Assembly (NCBI GenBank): GCA_905192625.1
Contig: CAJJLI010000055.1
Location: 1-8,850, forward strand
Length of the DNA: 8,850 nucleotides
Direction of reading: 5' to 3'
Origin: an uncultured Clostridium sp.
GTDB lineage: Bacteria; Bacillota; Clostridia; Lachnospirales; Lachnospiraceae
This document shows positions 1 through 6,957 of this stretch, one piece after another. The translations under genes were made by a program, and so were the position numbers. Each line of letters starts with the position of its first letter. Within the stretch, counting starts at the first letter, position 1. Below the pieces are notes generated by a model, which was not told the origin of the DNA, searched no databases, and worked only from the letters and a program-made list of their open reading frames with translations.

Positions 1-3
1 CTT

Positions 4-2226
4 TTGCACAGGATAGTACTCATTCTGCGGATGCCGCTATGTCAAGCCATTGATTCCTATTCTGAATATAAATCACAACGAAAATTACTAAGAAAAACTA
101 CTATTAGTAAAACAGATGGTAAGTTTTTATCCAATGATTTTATTAGTAAATATAAACACAGACCCAATCCATTCTCAACGGAACTTGGAAAGTTTGTTTA
201 TTATCGTACCTATAGTAGACCAATCCCTGAAGAGAACAGACGTGAAGATTGGTGGGAAACTGTATTCCGTGTAGTTGAATTTAATACAGGTTTGCAAGTA
301 GACGCAATGAAACGACAAGGAATAGAAGTAACAGATTTTATTCTAAACGAATTAAGAATGGAAGCAGAACAAATTTATGACTTGATTTATAACCTGAAAT
401 TATTCCCATCCGGAAGATCCTTATGGGTTGCAGGAAGTAAATCCTCTTATCTATTTCCTTTAAGTAATTTTAACTGTAGCTTCTTAGCAATAGATAGTCT
501 AGAAAAGTTCGCAGAAATATTCTTTGTTCTTATGTTAGGAACTGGAGTTGGTCTGTCTGTCCAAAGACAATATGTTGAAAAGTTGCCAAAAGTAAATAGT
601 AAAATTGAAGTAATTCATAAAGCATATGATGCAGTACCAAAGAAATTAAGAAAAGAATATACAGAACTAAAAGTTATTAATAATAATGCAATTGAGCTAG
701 AAATCGGTGACAGCAAGTTTGGTTGGAGCAAGGCCATCGATATGTACTTTGAAATTATTTCTTCCAAACAATATGCTGACGTTGAATTTATTTTCATCAA
801 TTATAATAATGTTCGTCCTGAAGGTGAACGATTAAAAACATTCGGTGGTTACGCATCTGGACATAATAACATCAAGCAAATGTTTACTAAGATCGATCGT
901 ATTTTCAAGGAGAAAAGACGTAATAATCAAGGACAATGGCAAGTAATCAAACCTATTGATTGCTTGGATATTGCAACTATCATCGCTGAAAATGTTGTAT
1001 CTGGAGGGGTTCGACGCTCTGCTGAAATCGTATTCTGTGATAGCGACGAACAAGAGGTATTAAATGCGAAGGCGAACTTATATTACCAAGATGAGTCTGG
1101 TAATTGGGTAAGTAACACAAATATTTTAAATCGTTCTTTATCAAACAACACCGTTATCTACGAGCACAAACCATCCAGAGTAGATCTTCATAATCATTTC
1201 GAAAAATTAAAAGTATCAGGTGAACCTGCTTTTGCTAATTTCGAAGAAATGATACGAAGAAGAGCCGATGTTCAAGGTGGAAACCCTTGTTTTGAAATCA
1301 TGTTACGTGATCGCGGGGTATGTAATCTTACTGAAGTCAATATGATGGGCTTTGTAAACGAAGATGGCACTTATGATAAGGAAGGATTACTAAAGGCTCA
1401 AAAATATTCCGCTCATATTGGTTATCGCATGGCTAGTATTGAATTAGAATTGCATGAGTGGGACCTTGTAAATAAAGAAGATCGATTAACTGGTTGCTCT
1501 TTAACTGGTGTTATGGACTTTAGAAATGCAACTAATATTTCAGATGAAGAATTTGGCCAGTTACTAAAGGAACTTCGAAGTGTTGCTAAAAATTCTGCAA
1601 ACGAATTAGCAGATTTATTAAAAATGAATCGTCCAAAGCTAGTAACAACTGTAAAACCTTCTGGAACAATAAGCCAGTTGCCAACGGTATCCAGTGGAGT
1701 TCACTTCTCCCATGCTCCTTATTATATTCGAAGAGTACGGGTAAACGCGCAAGATCCACTAGCAAAAGCAATGCAGGCTGCTAATTTCCCATGGCATCCT
1801 GAGGTGGGACAAACAATAGAAAATCATAAAACTAAAGTGTTCGAATTCCCAGTAAAAGCTCCGGAAGGTAGAACAAAATATGATGTTTCAGCAATTGAAC
1901 AGCTTGAATTATACAAATTGATGATGAAGAATTATGTAGATCATAATGCATCCAATACGATTCATGTACGTCCAAACGAATGGGATGATGTGGAACAATG
2001 GGTATATGATAATTGGGACGATATTGTTGGTGTAACTTTCCTCTCCCTTGATGACAGCTTTTATCAGCTACTTCCTTATGAAGCCATTTCAAAAGAAAAA
2101 TATGAGGAATTGTTAGCAAAACAGCCAAAATTTAATCCATCCATCTTAAGACAATATGAAACCTTTGAAGAAGAATTTGAGATTTTAGATCAAGATTGTG
2201 ATTCTGGATTTTGTCCAATTCGATAA
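4..2226 (+). CDS. nrdJ: Adenosylcobalamin-dependent (class II) ribonucleotide reductase, single-chain RtpR/NrdJ type; start uncertain
   Basis: The enzyme reduces ribonucleotides to deoxyribonucleotides using a thiyl radical generated from coenzyme B12, so it needs neither oxygen nor a separate radical-generating subunit. Numbering from the TTG at 4, the visible signatures are a Cys at 158 (SNFNCSF), the loop GTGVGLSVQ from 179, the active-site block NPCFE with Cys429 and Glu431, its partner Cys440 (GVCNLTE), the VKPSGT motif at 550-555, and a C-terminal redox-shuttle pair Cys732/Cys737 ending in CPIR. The 11-residue spacing of Cys429/Cys440 and the C-terminal CxxxxC match the Lactobacillus leichmannii monomeric reductase (Cys408/419 and Cys731/736). 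Homology seems to begin only near residue 42 (FLSNDFISKY), giving an extra N-terminal stretch of about 40 residues. In that stretch the only in-frame ATG/GTG/TTG codons are TTG4 and ATG31, neither with a clear Shine-Dalgarno sequence, and the frame is open to position 1. The true start may lie upstream of the window. The family call is very secure; the N terminus is not. Confidence 0.95.
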   Translation: MHRIVLILRMPLCQAIDSYSEYKSQRKLLRKTTISKTDGKFLSNDFISKYKHRPNPFSTELGKFVYYRTYSRPIPEENRREDWWETVFRVVEFNTGLQVDAMKRQGIEVTDFILNELRMEAEQIYDLIYNLKLFPSGRSLWVAGSKSSYLFPLSNFNCSFLAIDSLEKFAEIFFVLMLGTGVGLSVQRQYVEKLPKVNSKIEVIHKAYDAVPKKLRKEYTELKVINNNAIELEIGDSKFGWSKAIDMYFEIISSKQYADVEFIFINYNNVRPEGERLKTFGGYASGHNNIKQMFTKIDRIFKEKRRNNQGQWQVIKPIDCLDIATIIAENVVSGGVRRSAEIVFCDSDEQEVLNAKANLYYQDESGNWVSNTNILNRSLSNNTVIYEHKPSRVDLHNHFEKLKVSGEPAFANFEEMIRRRADVQGGNPCFEIMLRDRGVCNLTEVNMMGFVNEDGTYDKEGLLKAQKYSAHIGYRMASIELELHEWDLVNKEDRLTGCSLTGVMDFRNATNISDEEFGQLLKELRSVAKNSANELADLLKMNRPKLVTTVKPSGTISQLPTVSSGVHFSHAPYYIRRVRVNAQDPLAKAMQAANFPWHPEVGQTIENHKTKVFEFPVKAPEGRTKYDVSAIEQLELYKLMMKNYVDHNASNTIHVRPNEWDDVEQWVYDNWDDIVGVTFLSLDDSFYQLLPYEAISKEKYEELLAKQPKFNPSILRQYETFEEEFEILDQDCDSGFCPIR

Positions 2227-2285
2227 ATCATTTTCTGTAAAAGATTTATTATTCATTACAAAACCTATTCTCTTCTCTGTACCTT

Positions 2286-2318
2286 AAAAAAGCTTCCTAG
2301 ATTCTAGGAGGCTTTTTT
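2286..2318 (+). terminator. Rho-independent terminator of the reductase gene
   Basis: An A6-GC/GC-T6 hairpin has an inner stem TCCTAG/CTAGGA closed by a three-base loop, with one T-G wobble in the stem, and ends in TTTTTT. It starts about 60 nt after the reductase stop. The arms are A-rich on the left and T-rich on the right, so it could also work on the minus strand, towards which the next genes are transcribed. Confidence 0.88.
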
Positions 2319-2544
2319 AAATTATTATATAATTCAAAATTCATCATGGTAGCCAGCAATGCAACTAAGTAAAAGCTTCTAATTTGTATATTGCTATTCA
2401 ATGTCCATAAATGTCTTAAATATATTTTTTATTTTCTTTCATAATTCCGCACAATTCCTGTTTTATCCTTACGCATCATCCATCTTTATCGAAGCGTATT
2501 TTATGTTATAAGGTAAAGCATTATGATTTTATTTTCTCTAACAT
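2319..2544. other. Intergenic spacer between convergent genes, no gene seen
   Basis: This is the middle of a 370-nt gap between the reductase stop and the phosphoribosyltransferase stop. It is very AT-rich and lies between the two terminators. On the minus strand there are only short open stretches, for example about 40 codons without a plausible start, which overlap the reductase terminator. I see no coding signature, RNA gene or repeat. Confidence 0.6.
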
Positions 2545-2580
2545 AAAAAAGAGACTGCCTATAATGACAATCTCCTCTTT
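2545..2580 (-). terminator. Rho-independent terminator of the permease-phosphoribosyltransferase operon
   Basis: Read on the minus strand, GAGATTGTC pairs with GGCAGTCTC (two wobbles) around a six-base ATTATA loop. The stem can extend through A/U pairs, and a run of six T follows. It begins 17 nt after the phosphoribosyltransferase stop codon, as expected for the end of that transcription unit. Confidence 0.85.
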
Positions 2581-2596
2581 AGTAATTCTATCTACT

Positions 2597-3166
2597 TTAC
2601 GCTAGTTCTATATAATTTCCATCCTTCGTAATTTCAAATAATGGAAGCTTCTTTAAGAATACAATATCCTCTCGATTCGCTGCATCTCCCTCTGCTAGAA
2701 TTGCTGCTTTATGTACGATGTTCGCATTTGCTTTTTCAGCCAAACGCTCTAAGGCTGCCAAAGACTCACCGGTTGAAATAACATCATCGATTAAACACAC
2801 TCGTTTGCCAGCAACCTTAGCTGCATCTGCTTCATCCAAAAATAAGTTCTGTTCTTCAGTTGTTGTAATCGAATTTACCGTTTCTGATACCACGTTTCTC
2901 ATATAAGATTTTACTGATTTTCTAGCTACGATAAAGGACTTATGATTTAACAAGCGACTTATTTCATAGGCAAGGGCAATCCCCTTTGCTTCTGCAGTCA
3001 TAATATAATCAACATCCTGTAACTGTTTTACCAACTCTTTTGCTGCTACCTGAATCAATTCTGTATCGCCTATTACAACAAAGCTTGCATAAGCCAAATC
3101 TTCCTTAATAGCTACATAAGGTAACTCTCTTGTAAGTCCACATACTTCATATCTAAATGTATTCAT
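2597..3166 (-). CDS. Type I phosphoribosyltransferase, adenine/purine-PRTase-like
   Basis: This is a 189-residue soluble protein of the PRPP-dependent phosphoribosyltransferase fold. The diagnostic PRPP loop VCLIDDVISTGES lies at residues 123-135, with the acidic pair Asp127-Asp128 and the ST-G-ES phosphate-binding turn. Upstream, residues 54-70 (YIMTAEAKGIALAYEIS) and the basic ARKS at 81-84 correspond to the dyad loop and flexible region of adenine-phosphoribosyltransferase-like enzymes. The likely reaction is base plus PRPP giving nucleoside monophosphate plus pyrophosphate. The start is supported by GAGGT placed 8 nt before ATG. It lies 17 nt downstream of a nucleobase permease gene and ahead of a shared terminator, which suggests import followed by phosphoribosylation. 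The base (adenine, xanthine, guanine or other) cannot be read from the sequence. A PurR-like regulatory role is possible, because such domains also occur in regulators, but there is no added DNA-binding domain. Confidence 0.87.
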   Translation of the reverse strand: MNTFRYEVCGLTRELPYVAIKEDLAYASFVVIGDTELIQVAAKELVKQLQDVDYIMTAEAKGIALAYEISRLLNHKSFIVARKSVKSYMRNVVSETVNSITTTEEQNLFLDEADAAKVAGKRVCLIDDVISTGESLAALERLAEKANANIVHKAAILAEGDAANREDIVFLKKLPLFEITKDGNYIELA

Positions 3167-3183
3167 ATTTACCTCACTTTCCC

Positions 3184-4230
3184 TTAAGCCCCAAAAATAA
3201 AACGTGCTACAATACCAGCAAGCATTCCAAGGAATGGATCTGATATTGCTGTCACACCCATAGTAATTCCACCAACCATTGGATTTCCAGCCACAGCTGA
3301 TGCTGCATTAGAAGGAACCGTTACCATAAGTCCAAGAACTAATAAAAAGCCTGAAATGGATGCAGTCGGAACGTACTTCCCTATCTTAGGAAGTAAACCA
3401 AAGATTAAAATTAATCCCATAATAACCATCATCGCGATACCAGACCATAGAGCATGTGGCGCACTTCCTGTCGCTGATATGATAGATTCAATAGGGGAAC
3501 CACCAAAGAAAGATGATACCATATCCGCAACGGAACTTATAACGGATAGATGATCAATATTAACTTCTGTGTTTGCCATACTACCAGTTATGGCACCAAA
3601 TGAAATATTTGAACCAATATTTAAACAAACCATGCCAAGTGCACCACGGAGAACACGAGCATTCATTGTTAATTTCTGACGTTCAATTTTTTCTTTCTCT
3701 ACAACTATAAAATTATTTTCACCTTTTATGTATCTACCAACGATACAGGATAAAATTACGGACACAGTAATTGTGTATACTAAATTCTGAGTAAAACTAT
3801 ATACGATAACTGCACTGATTCCAGAAACTGCGCCGATTATTTTATCATTCTTAAACATATCTACTGCTGCTTTTGCAAGGATTAAACCAACACCTGCCAT
3901 CATTCCCGCCGCGATGTTTGGTCCAATGAAATCTACAACTTTTGTTAATAATCCAAACAAACCAATGAGTGCCATAATCATAGCACCATAAAAAATCATA
4001 GAGACACGTTCTTCTTTATTCTTACCAGCAGTACCTGCATAAGTTATGGTCTCCGCCTGGTACGAAATCGGTGCTACACATCCAGTTACAGCATTCCCAA
4101 TGGCTCCTGTGAAAAATGCAAAGGCAGTTGGTATGGATGCAAACCCAAAACTTAGAGCCAACAGCCCCTGTGGTAAACCATTTAAAACTACACTAATGAT
4201 TGCTAAAATGTCTTGCAATAATTCGTTCAT
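3184..4230 (-). CDS. NCS2-family nucleobase (purine/xanthine-type) permease, short form
   Basis: This is a 348-residue, very hydrophobic inner-membrane protein with roughly nine to ten predicted spans. The region SPIESIISATGSAPHALWSG (245-264) corresponds to the conserved Glu-containing substrate-site segment of NCS2/AzgA-type carriers, and an early segment at 53-63 (APISYQAETIT) resembles the first conserved carrier motif. It probably imports a purine or related base by cation symport. At 348 residues it is shorter than classical NCS2 carriers (about 430-480), yet it begins and ends cleanly, so I read it as a short subfamily rather than a truncation. The start ATG is preceded by GGAG at about 10 nt, and a promoter lies just upstream. 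It is the first gene of a two-gene operon with the phosphoribosyltransferase. The exact substrate is unknown. Confidence 0.85.
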   Translation of the reverse strand: MNELLQDILAIISVVLNGLPQGLLALSFGFASIPTAFAFFTGAIGNAVTGCVAPISYQAETITYAGTAGKNKEERVSMIFYGAMIMALIGLFGLLTKVVDFIGPNIAAGMMAGVGLILAKAAVDMFKNDKIIGAVSGISAVIVYSFTQNLVYTITVSVILSCIVGRYIKGENNFIVVEKEKIERQKLTMNARVLRGALGMVCLNIGSNISFGAITGSMANTEVNIDHLSVISSVADMVSSFFGGSPIESIISATGSAPHALWSGIAMMVIMGLILIFGLLPKIGKYVPTASISGFLLVLGLMVTVPSNAASAVAGNPMVGGITMGVTAISDPFLGMLAGIVARFIFGA

Positions 4231-4274
4231 ATAGAATCACTCCGTTCTTTCATCGTCTTTTGTATTACACTACT

Positions 4275-4303
4275 AATGTACTTTATTACAGTGCGATTGA
4301 CAA
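4275..4303 (-). promoter_or_regulatory. Putative sigma-A promoter of the permease operon
   Basis: On the minus strand, TTGTCA (4298-4303) and TACATT (4275-4280) are separated by 17 nt. The expected start site is near 4268, leaving a leader of only about 38 nt before the permease ATG. That leaves no room for a purine riboswitch. Confidence 0.5.
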
Positions 4304-4357
4304 ATAACGAATTCTTGCGAGTTTAAGAAGTTGTCCTTATAGGAAATAAATGCAAAT

Positions 4358-4383
4358 AAAAAGATCGTTGGTAAACGATCTTT
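4358..4383 (-). terminator. Rho-independent terminator downstream of the HAD gene
   Basis: A perfect 10-bp stem AAAGATCGTT/AACGATCTTT encloses a four-base loop, and on the minus strand a T-rich tail (TTTTTATTTG) follows. It separates the HAD unit from the permease promoter. It lies 108 nt after the HAD stop but only 10 nt after the stop of the small open tail at 4394-4519. Confidence 0.85.
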
Positions 4384-4393
4384 AAAGTAAACT

Positions 4394-4519
4394 TTAATAT
4401 CCCATAATACTATCTATTAGAACCTCTTCTCCCTCGGAAGTATATAACGATACGATATTGCTATTCGCAGGTATTATCACAGCGAATGGCTCTAATGGTC
4501 TGCGTTTAGTACATACCTT
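4394..4519 (-). other. Short open frame with protein-like composition after the HAD gene; possible small ORF or gene remnant
   Basis: In the frame -1 relative to the HAD gene, 41 codons are open up to a TAA at 4394-4396. The distal part reads EPFAVIIPANSNIVSLY followed by TSEGEEVLIDSIMGY, which looks like real protein. There is no ATG near its beginning; a GTG at 4478-4480 would give 28 residues but lacks a clear ribosome binding site. The stop sits 10 nt before the terminator, as the last gene of a unit normally would. I do not recognise it. Confidence 0.25.
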
Positions 4520-5256
4520 TCAATAAATTCAGCCACTCCATCTTCATCATTTGTTAAAGTTATGTAATCAGCGGCTTCCTTTACTTCTTGTAAGGCATTC
4601 CCCATAGCCACACCTATACCACTTGCCTGTAACATTCCGATATCATTCGTATCATCTCCAAATGAAATAACGCAATCAGATGTTATATTATAATGTTTCA
4701 TCAATATTTTGATTGCATTTTCTTTCGTAGCCTCTTTACTTGTAATAATTGCAGTATTATTAATCGTTGCTTGATATCTCATAGAAGGGGAGATATATTG
4801 TTCAATATTAACCTTTTCATAGCCATTCAAAACAATTCTAAACCTTTGAAAATCACATTGTGTTAATGCCATAATACTTTCATCAAGAATCTCATTGGTA
4901 ACGGTATTGATGAGTTTATTACCTCTATAGCAATATGGTTCGCAGTAACAACTCATATTTATGTCTGGGACCACTTTATACATCTGACTCATAAATGTAA
5001 TTGCATCAGAATACGGTATGTTGTTCTGCGCAATCAAATTTCCATCTGCGTAAATCATGGCACCGTTATAATTCGCAATACAGTCGCAAGGTAAATTATT
5101 TAAAAACTGTTTTATTTTTCTCGGGGATCGTACCGTAATATAACCAATAAGCAAACCTTGATTTTTGCATTGGATTATTGCGTTTCTATTTCTTTCGGAA
5201 ATTTCATGTTCTGAATTTAAAAGTGTGTCATCTAGGTCAAAGAATAGTGCTTTCAA
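4492..5256 (-). CDS. Cof-type HAD-superfamily hydrolase (subclass IIB phosphatase)
   Basis: This is a 254-residue cytosolic phosphatase of the haloacid dehalogenase superfamily. Motif I is DLDDT with the nucleophile Asp7 and acid/base Asp9. Motif II is Thr41 (YITVRS), motif III Lys178 (ATKENAI), and motif IV GDDTND with Asp201, Asp202 and Asp205. The insert between motifs II and III, starting near ANYNGAMIYADG, is the C2 cap typical of Cof/YbiV-like enzymes that dephosphorylate sugar phosphates and similar small phosphoesters. The start is TTG rather than ATG: AAAGGAG lies 6 nt before it, and the protein then begins MKALFFDLDDT as the family does. Length is usual. No promoter is obvious in the 245 nt upstream. 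A terminator follows at 4358-4383. The physiological substrate cannot be inferred. Confidence 0.9.
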   Translation of the reverse strand: MKALFFDLDDTLLNSEHEISERNRNAIIQCKNQGLLIGYITVRSPRKIKQFLNNLPCDCIANYNGAMIYADGNLIAQNNIPYSDAITFMSQMYKVVPDINMSCYCEPYCYRGNKLINTVTNEILDESIMALTQCDFQRFRIVLNGYEKVNIEQYISPSMRYQATINNTAIITSKEATKENAIKILMKHYNITSDCVISFGDDTNDIGMLQASGIGVAMGNALQEVKEAADYITLTNDEDGVAEFIERYVLNADH

Positions 5257-5315
5257 GTAATACTCCTTTCAAACTAAATACTTTTCTGCAAGCGGGTAAA
5301 ATTAAATCTCTTCTA

Positions 5316-5480
5316 CTACTTCTTATATCCAAGAAGCACCTCATCTCTAAAACGTTCAAATACCTTCTCTTCTGTATTCTTTCTAACACAGGAAATCCAT
5401 TTTTTATCCGATCCACTGCTGCATAAATTCAATCTGCAATTTCTTAACGATGATCTATAAGAAATCTTGTAACGCCGAAT
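5316..5480 (-). pseudogene. Possible fragment of an unrecognised gene between the HAD and S66 genes
   Basis: A 54-codon stretch is open from just after a TAA (5481-5483) to TAG (5316-5318). Its distal part, SDKKWISCVRKNTEEKVFER then FRDEVLLGYKK, has the lysine/glutamate-rich helical look of a real protein C terminus. There is no ATG and no ribosome binding site in the frame, only a TTG without support. If real, it is probably the tail of a lost gene. A second minus-strand frame is also open here, so chance openness in a purine-biased stretch is a fair alternative. I do not recognise the family. Confidence 0.25.
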
Positions 5481-5501
5481 TTAAGATTTTTAATTGAATG
5501 T

Positions 5502-6513
5502 TTATGATACACATGGTTCAATAATTTGAAATGAAACTGTATCGCAATCAATTTCTGCCATTATACCTACAGGGATTACCGTCATTGGCGTTCGATGTGA
5601 AAAATCTACATTCTCTAAAACAATAAGATCTTCTCGGTTCGCTTCATATTTTAAAAATTTCAATAACACCCCTTCCTCTTCTTCATTTAATTGGTTCACA
5701 ATAAGGCCATTTGCATCTTTAAAAACTCCTGCGGCATCCAGCGCACGCAGTTCATGCAGCCCAGCTAATGCACTACCATAAGGAGAACCGATTTCTAAAA
5801 AAAGAATGCATTCTTTAAAAAACTCAGGTTTCGGAAAATATTTTGTACCCATGATTTGCCTTAATGGAGTACCGCAACCACCAAACAACCTGCCTCGTGC
5901 CTTACCATTGTAGTATCTTGTAACCAGTGTTCTTCCTCCAAGAGATCTCACTCTCAGATATTGGTTTCCATTCAATATTGGTATAGACATCACATGGCTT
6001 TATTTCTCCAATGATATCTTTATGAAATAGGGATTTTTCTATGGGTAGCTTTGTATAAGAATCTAATTTTACTGGTTGAGCGATCGGGGTTAAAATATTT
6101 GGACCATAAAATGATACAACTCCGGCCATAGCAAATACAGTTGTCCAAGAGGTTATATCAGAATAGCCCATAAATATCTTAGGATTTTCATGTATGGCAT
6201 TAAGATCGATAAATGGTAGCACACGATAAGAGTCGTCACCACCCATAATACAAATAATTCCATGAACATCTTTATTTTTTATTGCCCACATAAGATCAGC
6301 GCCACGGGCTTCTGGATGTTTATAAAGATAATCACTTCCCAACAATGCATTCGGAGTCATTAAGACATTCAACTGATAGATTTCTTCAAGACGTCGTTTC
6401 CCCTCATATAATCTAGAAATCATATCATCATCCCCGCCTCTTCCGCCAGAAATAGATATAAGTGCAATGGTATCCCCTGCTTTTAATGCTCTTGGTTTTA
6501 ATAGTTCCTGCAT
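5502..6513 (-). pseudogene. Peptidase S66 family (LD-carboxypeptidase / MccF-like), split by a frameshift
   Basis: Family S66 serine peptidases trim cell-wall muropeptides (LdcA) or cleave peptide-nucleotide antibiotics such as microcin C (MccF). The gene starts at ATG 6513 (MQELLKPRALKAGDTIALIS), with GGGAGG just upstream. The first frame carries MGGDD and FMGYSDIT with the nucleophile Ser118, then stops at 5902-5904 after KILQW. The second frame, one base ahead, continues YNGKARGRLFGGCGTP, then LFLEIGSP (candidate Glu) and DFSHRTPMTVIPVG (candidate His), ending at 5502. The full span is 1,012 nt, one more than a multiple of three, so skipping one base near 5904-5915 would restore a protein of about 336 residues, the normal family size. 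All triad residues survive and both halves look undegraded, so the lesion is recent, a sequencing error, or bypassed. No long homopolymer lies at the junction. An extended start at 6564 is unlikely because it falls upstream of the promoter -10 box. Confidence 0.85.
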
Positions 6514-6548
6514 AACTTCCCTCCCTGTTATGAATGGCCTTTTATTAA

Positions 6549-6577
6549 AGTATATTTTTTCCAACCGAATAAGTCAA
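6549..6577 (-). promoter_or_regulatory. Strong sigma-A promoter of the S66 peptidase gene
   Basis: On the minus strand, TTGACT (6572-6577) and TATACT (6549-6554) are separated by 17 nt, each with five of six consensus bases. Transcription would start near 6542, giving a leader of about 29 nt that contains GGGAGG and leads to ATG 6513. This both identifies the promoter and decides the gene start. Confidence 0.75.
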
Positions 6578-6777
6578 TGGATATCATGAATAGATTACCT
6601 CAACAGAAATGTTAAAATACATATATATAAGAAACCTCTTATTCCTAAGATTATTAAGATAATGAAGATTCTGTACCTCTAGTAAAATATACTACAATAC
6701 TAGATTTTTTTCGATAATTCTACTCAGAGGCTATTTTTAACACTTGAGTATGATTTAGCGACTTATTTTGACATTAA

Positions 6778-6867
6778 AAAACTACCAACTACTCTCCGAA
6801 GTTCACCATAAATGTTAAACCTGTAGAATAACATTTCGACATACTTCTTTGCGTAGTTCGTAGTTTT
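6778..6867. repeat. 90-nt nested inverted repeat (long imperfect hairpin)
   Basis: Outer arms AAAACTACCAACTAC (6778-6792) and GTAGTTCGTAGTTTT (6853-6867) pair over 15 positions with one mismatch. Symmetrically inside lie GAAGT/ACTTC (6798-6802 with 6843-6847) and a perfect 8-bp AAATGTTA/TAACATTT (6810-6817 with 6829-6836) around an 11-base loop. Three stacked stems of this kind suggest either a MITE-like or dispersed intergenic repeat, or a structured transcript. No T-run follows on either strand, so it is not a simple terminator. Confidence 0.7.
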
Positions 6868-6890
6868 AAGATTAATATTTAATACTAACA

Positions 6891-6957
6891 GGGAAGTCCC
6901 CCACTTTGGCAGAGACTTACCTGCTCCAGTAGGATTTCAACTTCCTGCTGAAATTCC
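6891..6957. repeat. GC-richer hairpin island next to the nested inverted repeat
   Basis: Positions 6891-6966 are about 55% G+C, well above the surroundings. One stem pairs GGGAAGTC (6891-6898) with GACTTACC (6914-6921), with one mismatch. Two mutually exclusive stems share the next part: CAGTAGGA (6927-6934) with TCCTGCTG (6943-6950), and GGATTTCA (6932-6939) with TGAAATTCC (6949-6957, one bulged T). The composition and structure suggest a repeat or foreign fragment. The function is unknown. Confidence 0.5.

Noticed and set aside
3..65. Possible 3' end of a cobalamin riboswitch before the B12-dependent reductase (GCGGATGCCGCTATGT then AAGCCA)
   Set aside because: The resemblance to the B12-box region is loose, the conserved upstream core would be outside the window, and no start codon for the reductase occurs downstream of it in frame.
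615..2128. Several 61-98-codon minus-strand frames inside the reductase gene
   Set aside because: They are antisense shadows of a strongly supported coding sequence.
4231..4360. Purine riboswitch upstream of the permease
   Set aside because: The spacer has a promoter whose transcript leader is only about 38 nt, and the conserved purine-aptamer bases are not present.
5178..5426. 82-codon open frame on the plus strand
   Set aside because: It overlaps the HAD start antisense and has no ribosome binding site or recognisable motif; it is a shadow of the minus-strand sequence.
5462..5489. AAATCTT/AAGATTT hairpin downstream of the S66 stop as a terminator
   Set aside because: The stem is A/T-dominated with a 14-nt loop, and the T-run lies on the plus side where no gene ends.
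5902..5960. Programmed +1 frameshifting in the S66 gene, prompted by GGAGG upstream of the TAA
   Set aside because: The GGAGG is more than 20 nt from the stop, not the 3-nt spacing used in prfB, and the family is not known to use recoding. A mutation or sequencing error is simpler; kept only as a possibility.
6511..6564. Longer start of the S66 gene at 6564
   Set aside because: It would begin upstream of the -10 box of a good promoter; ATG 6513 has an ideal GGGAGG and the family-like N terminus.
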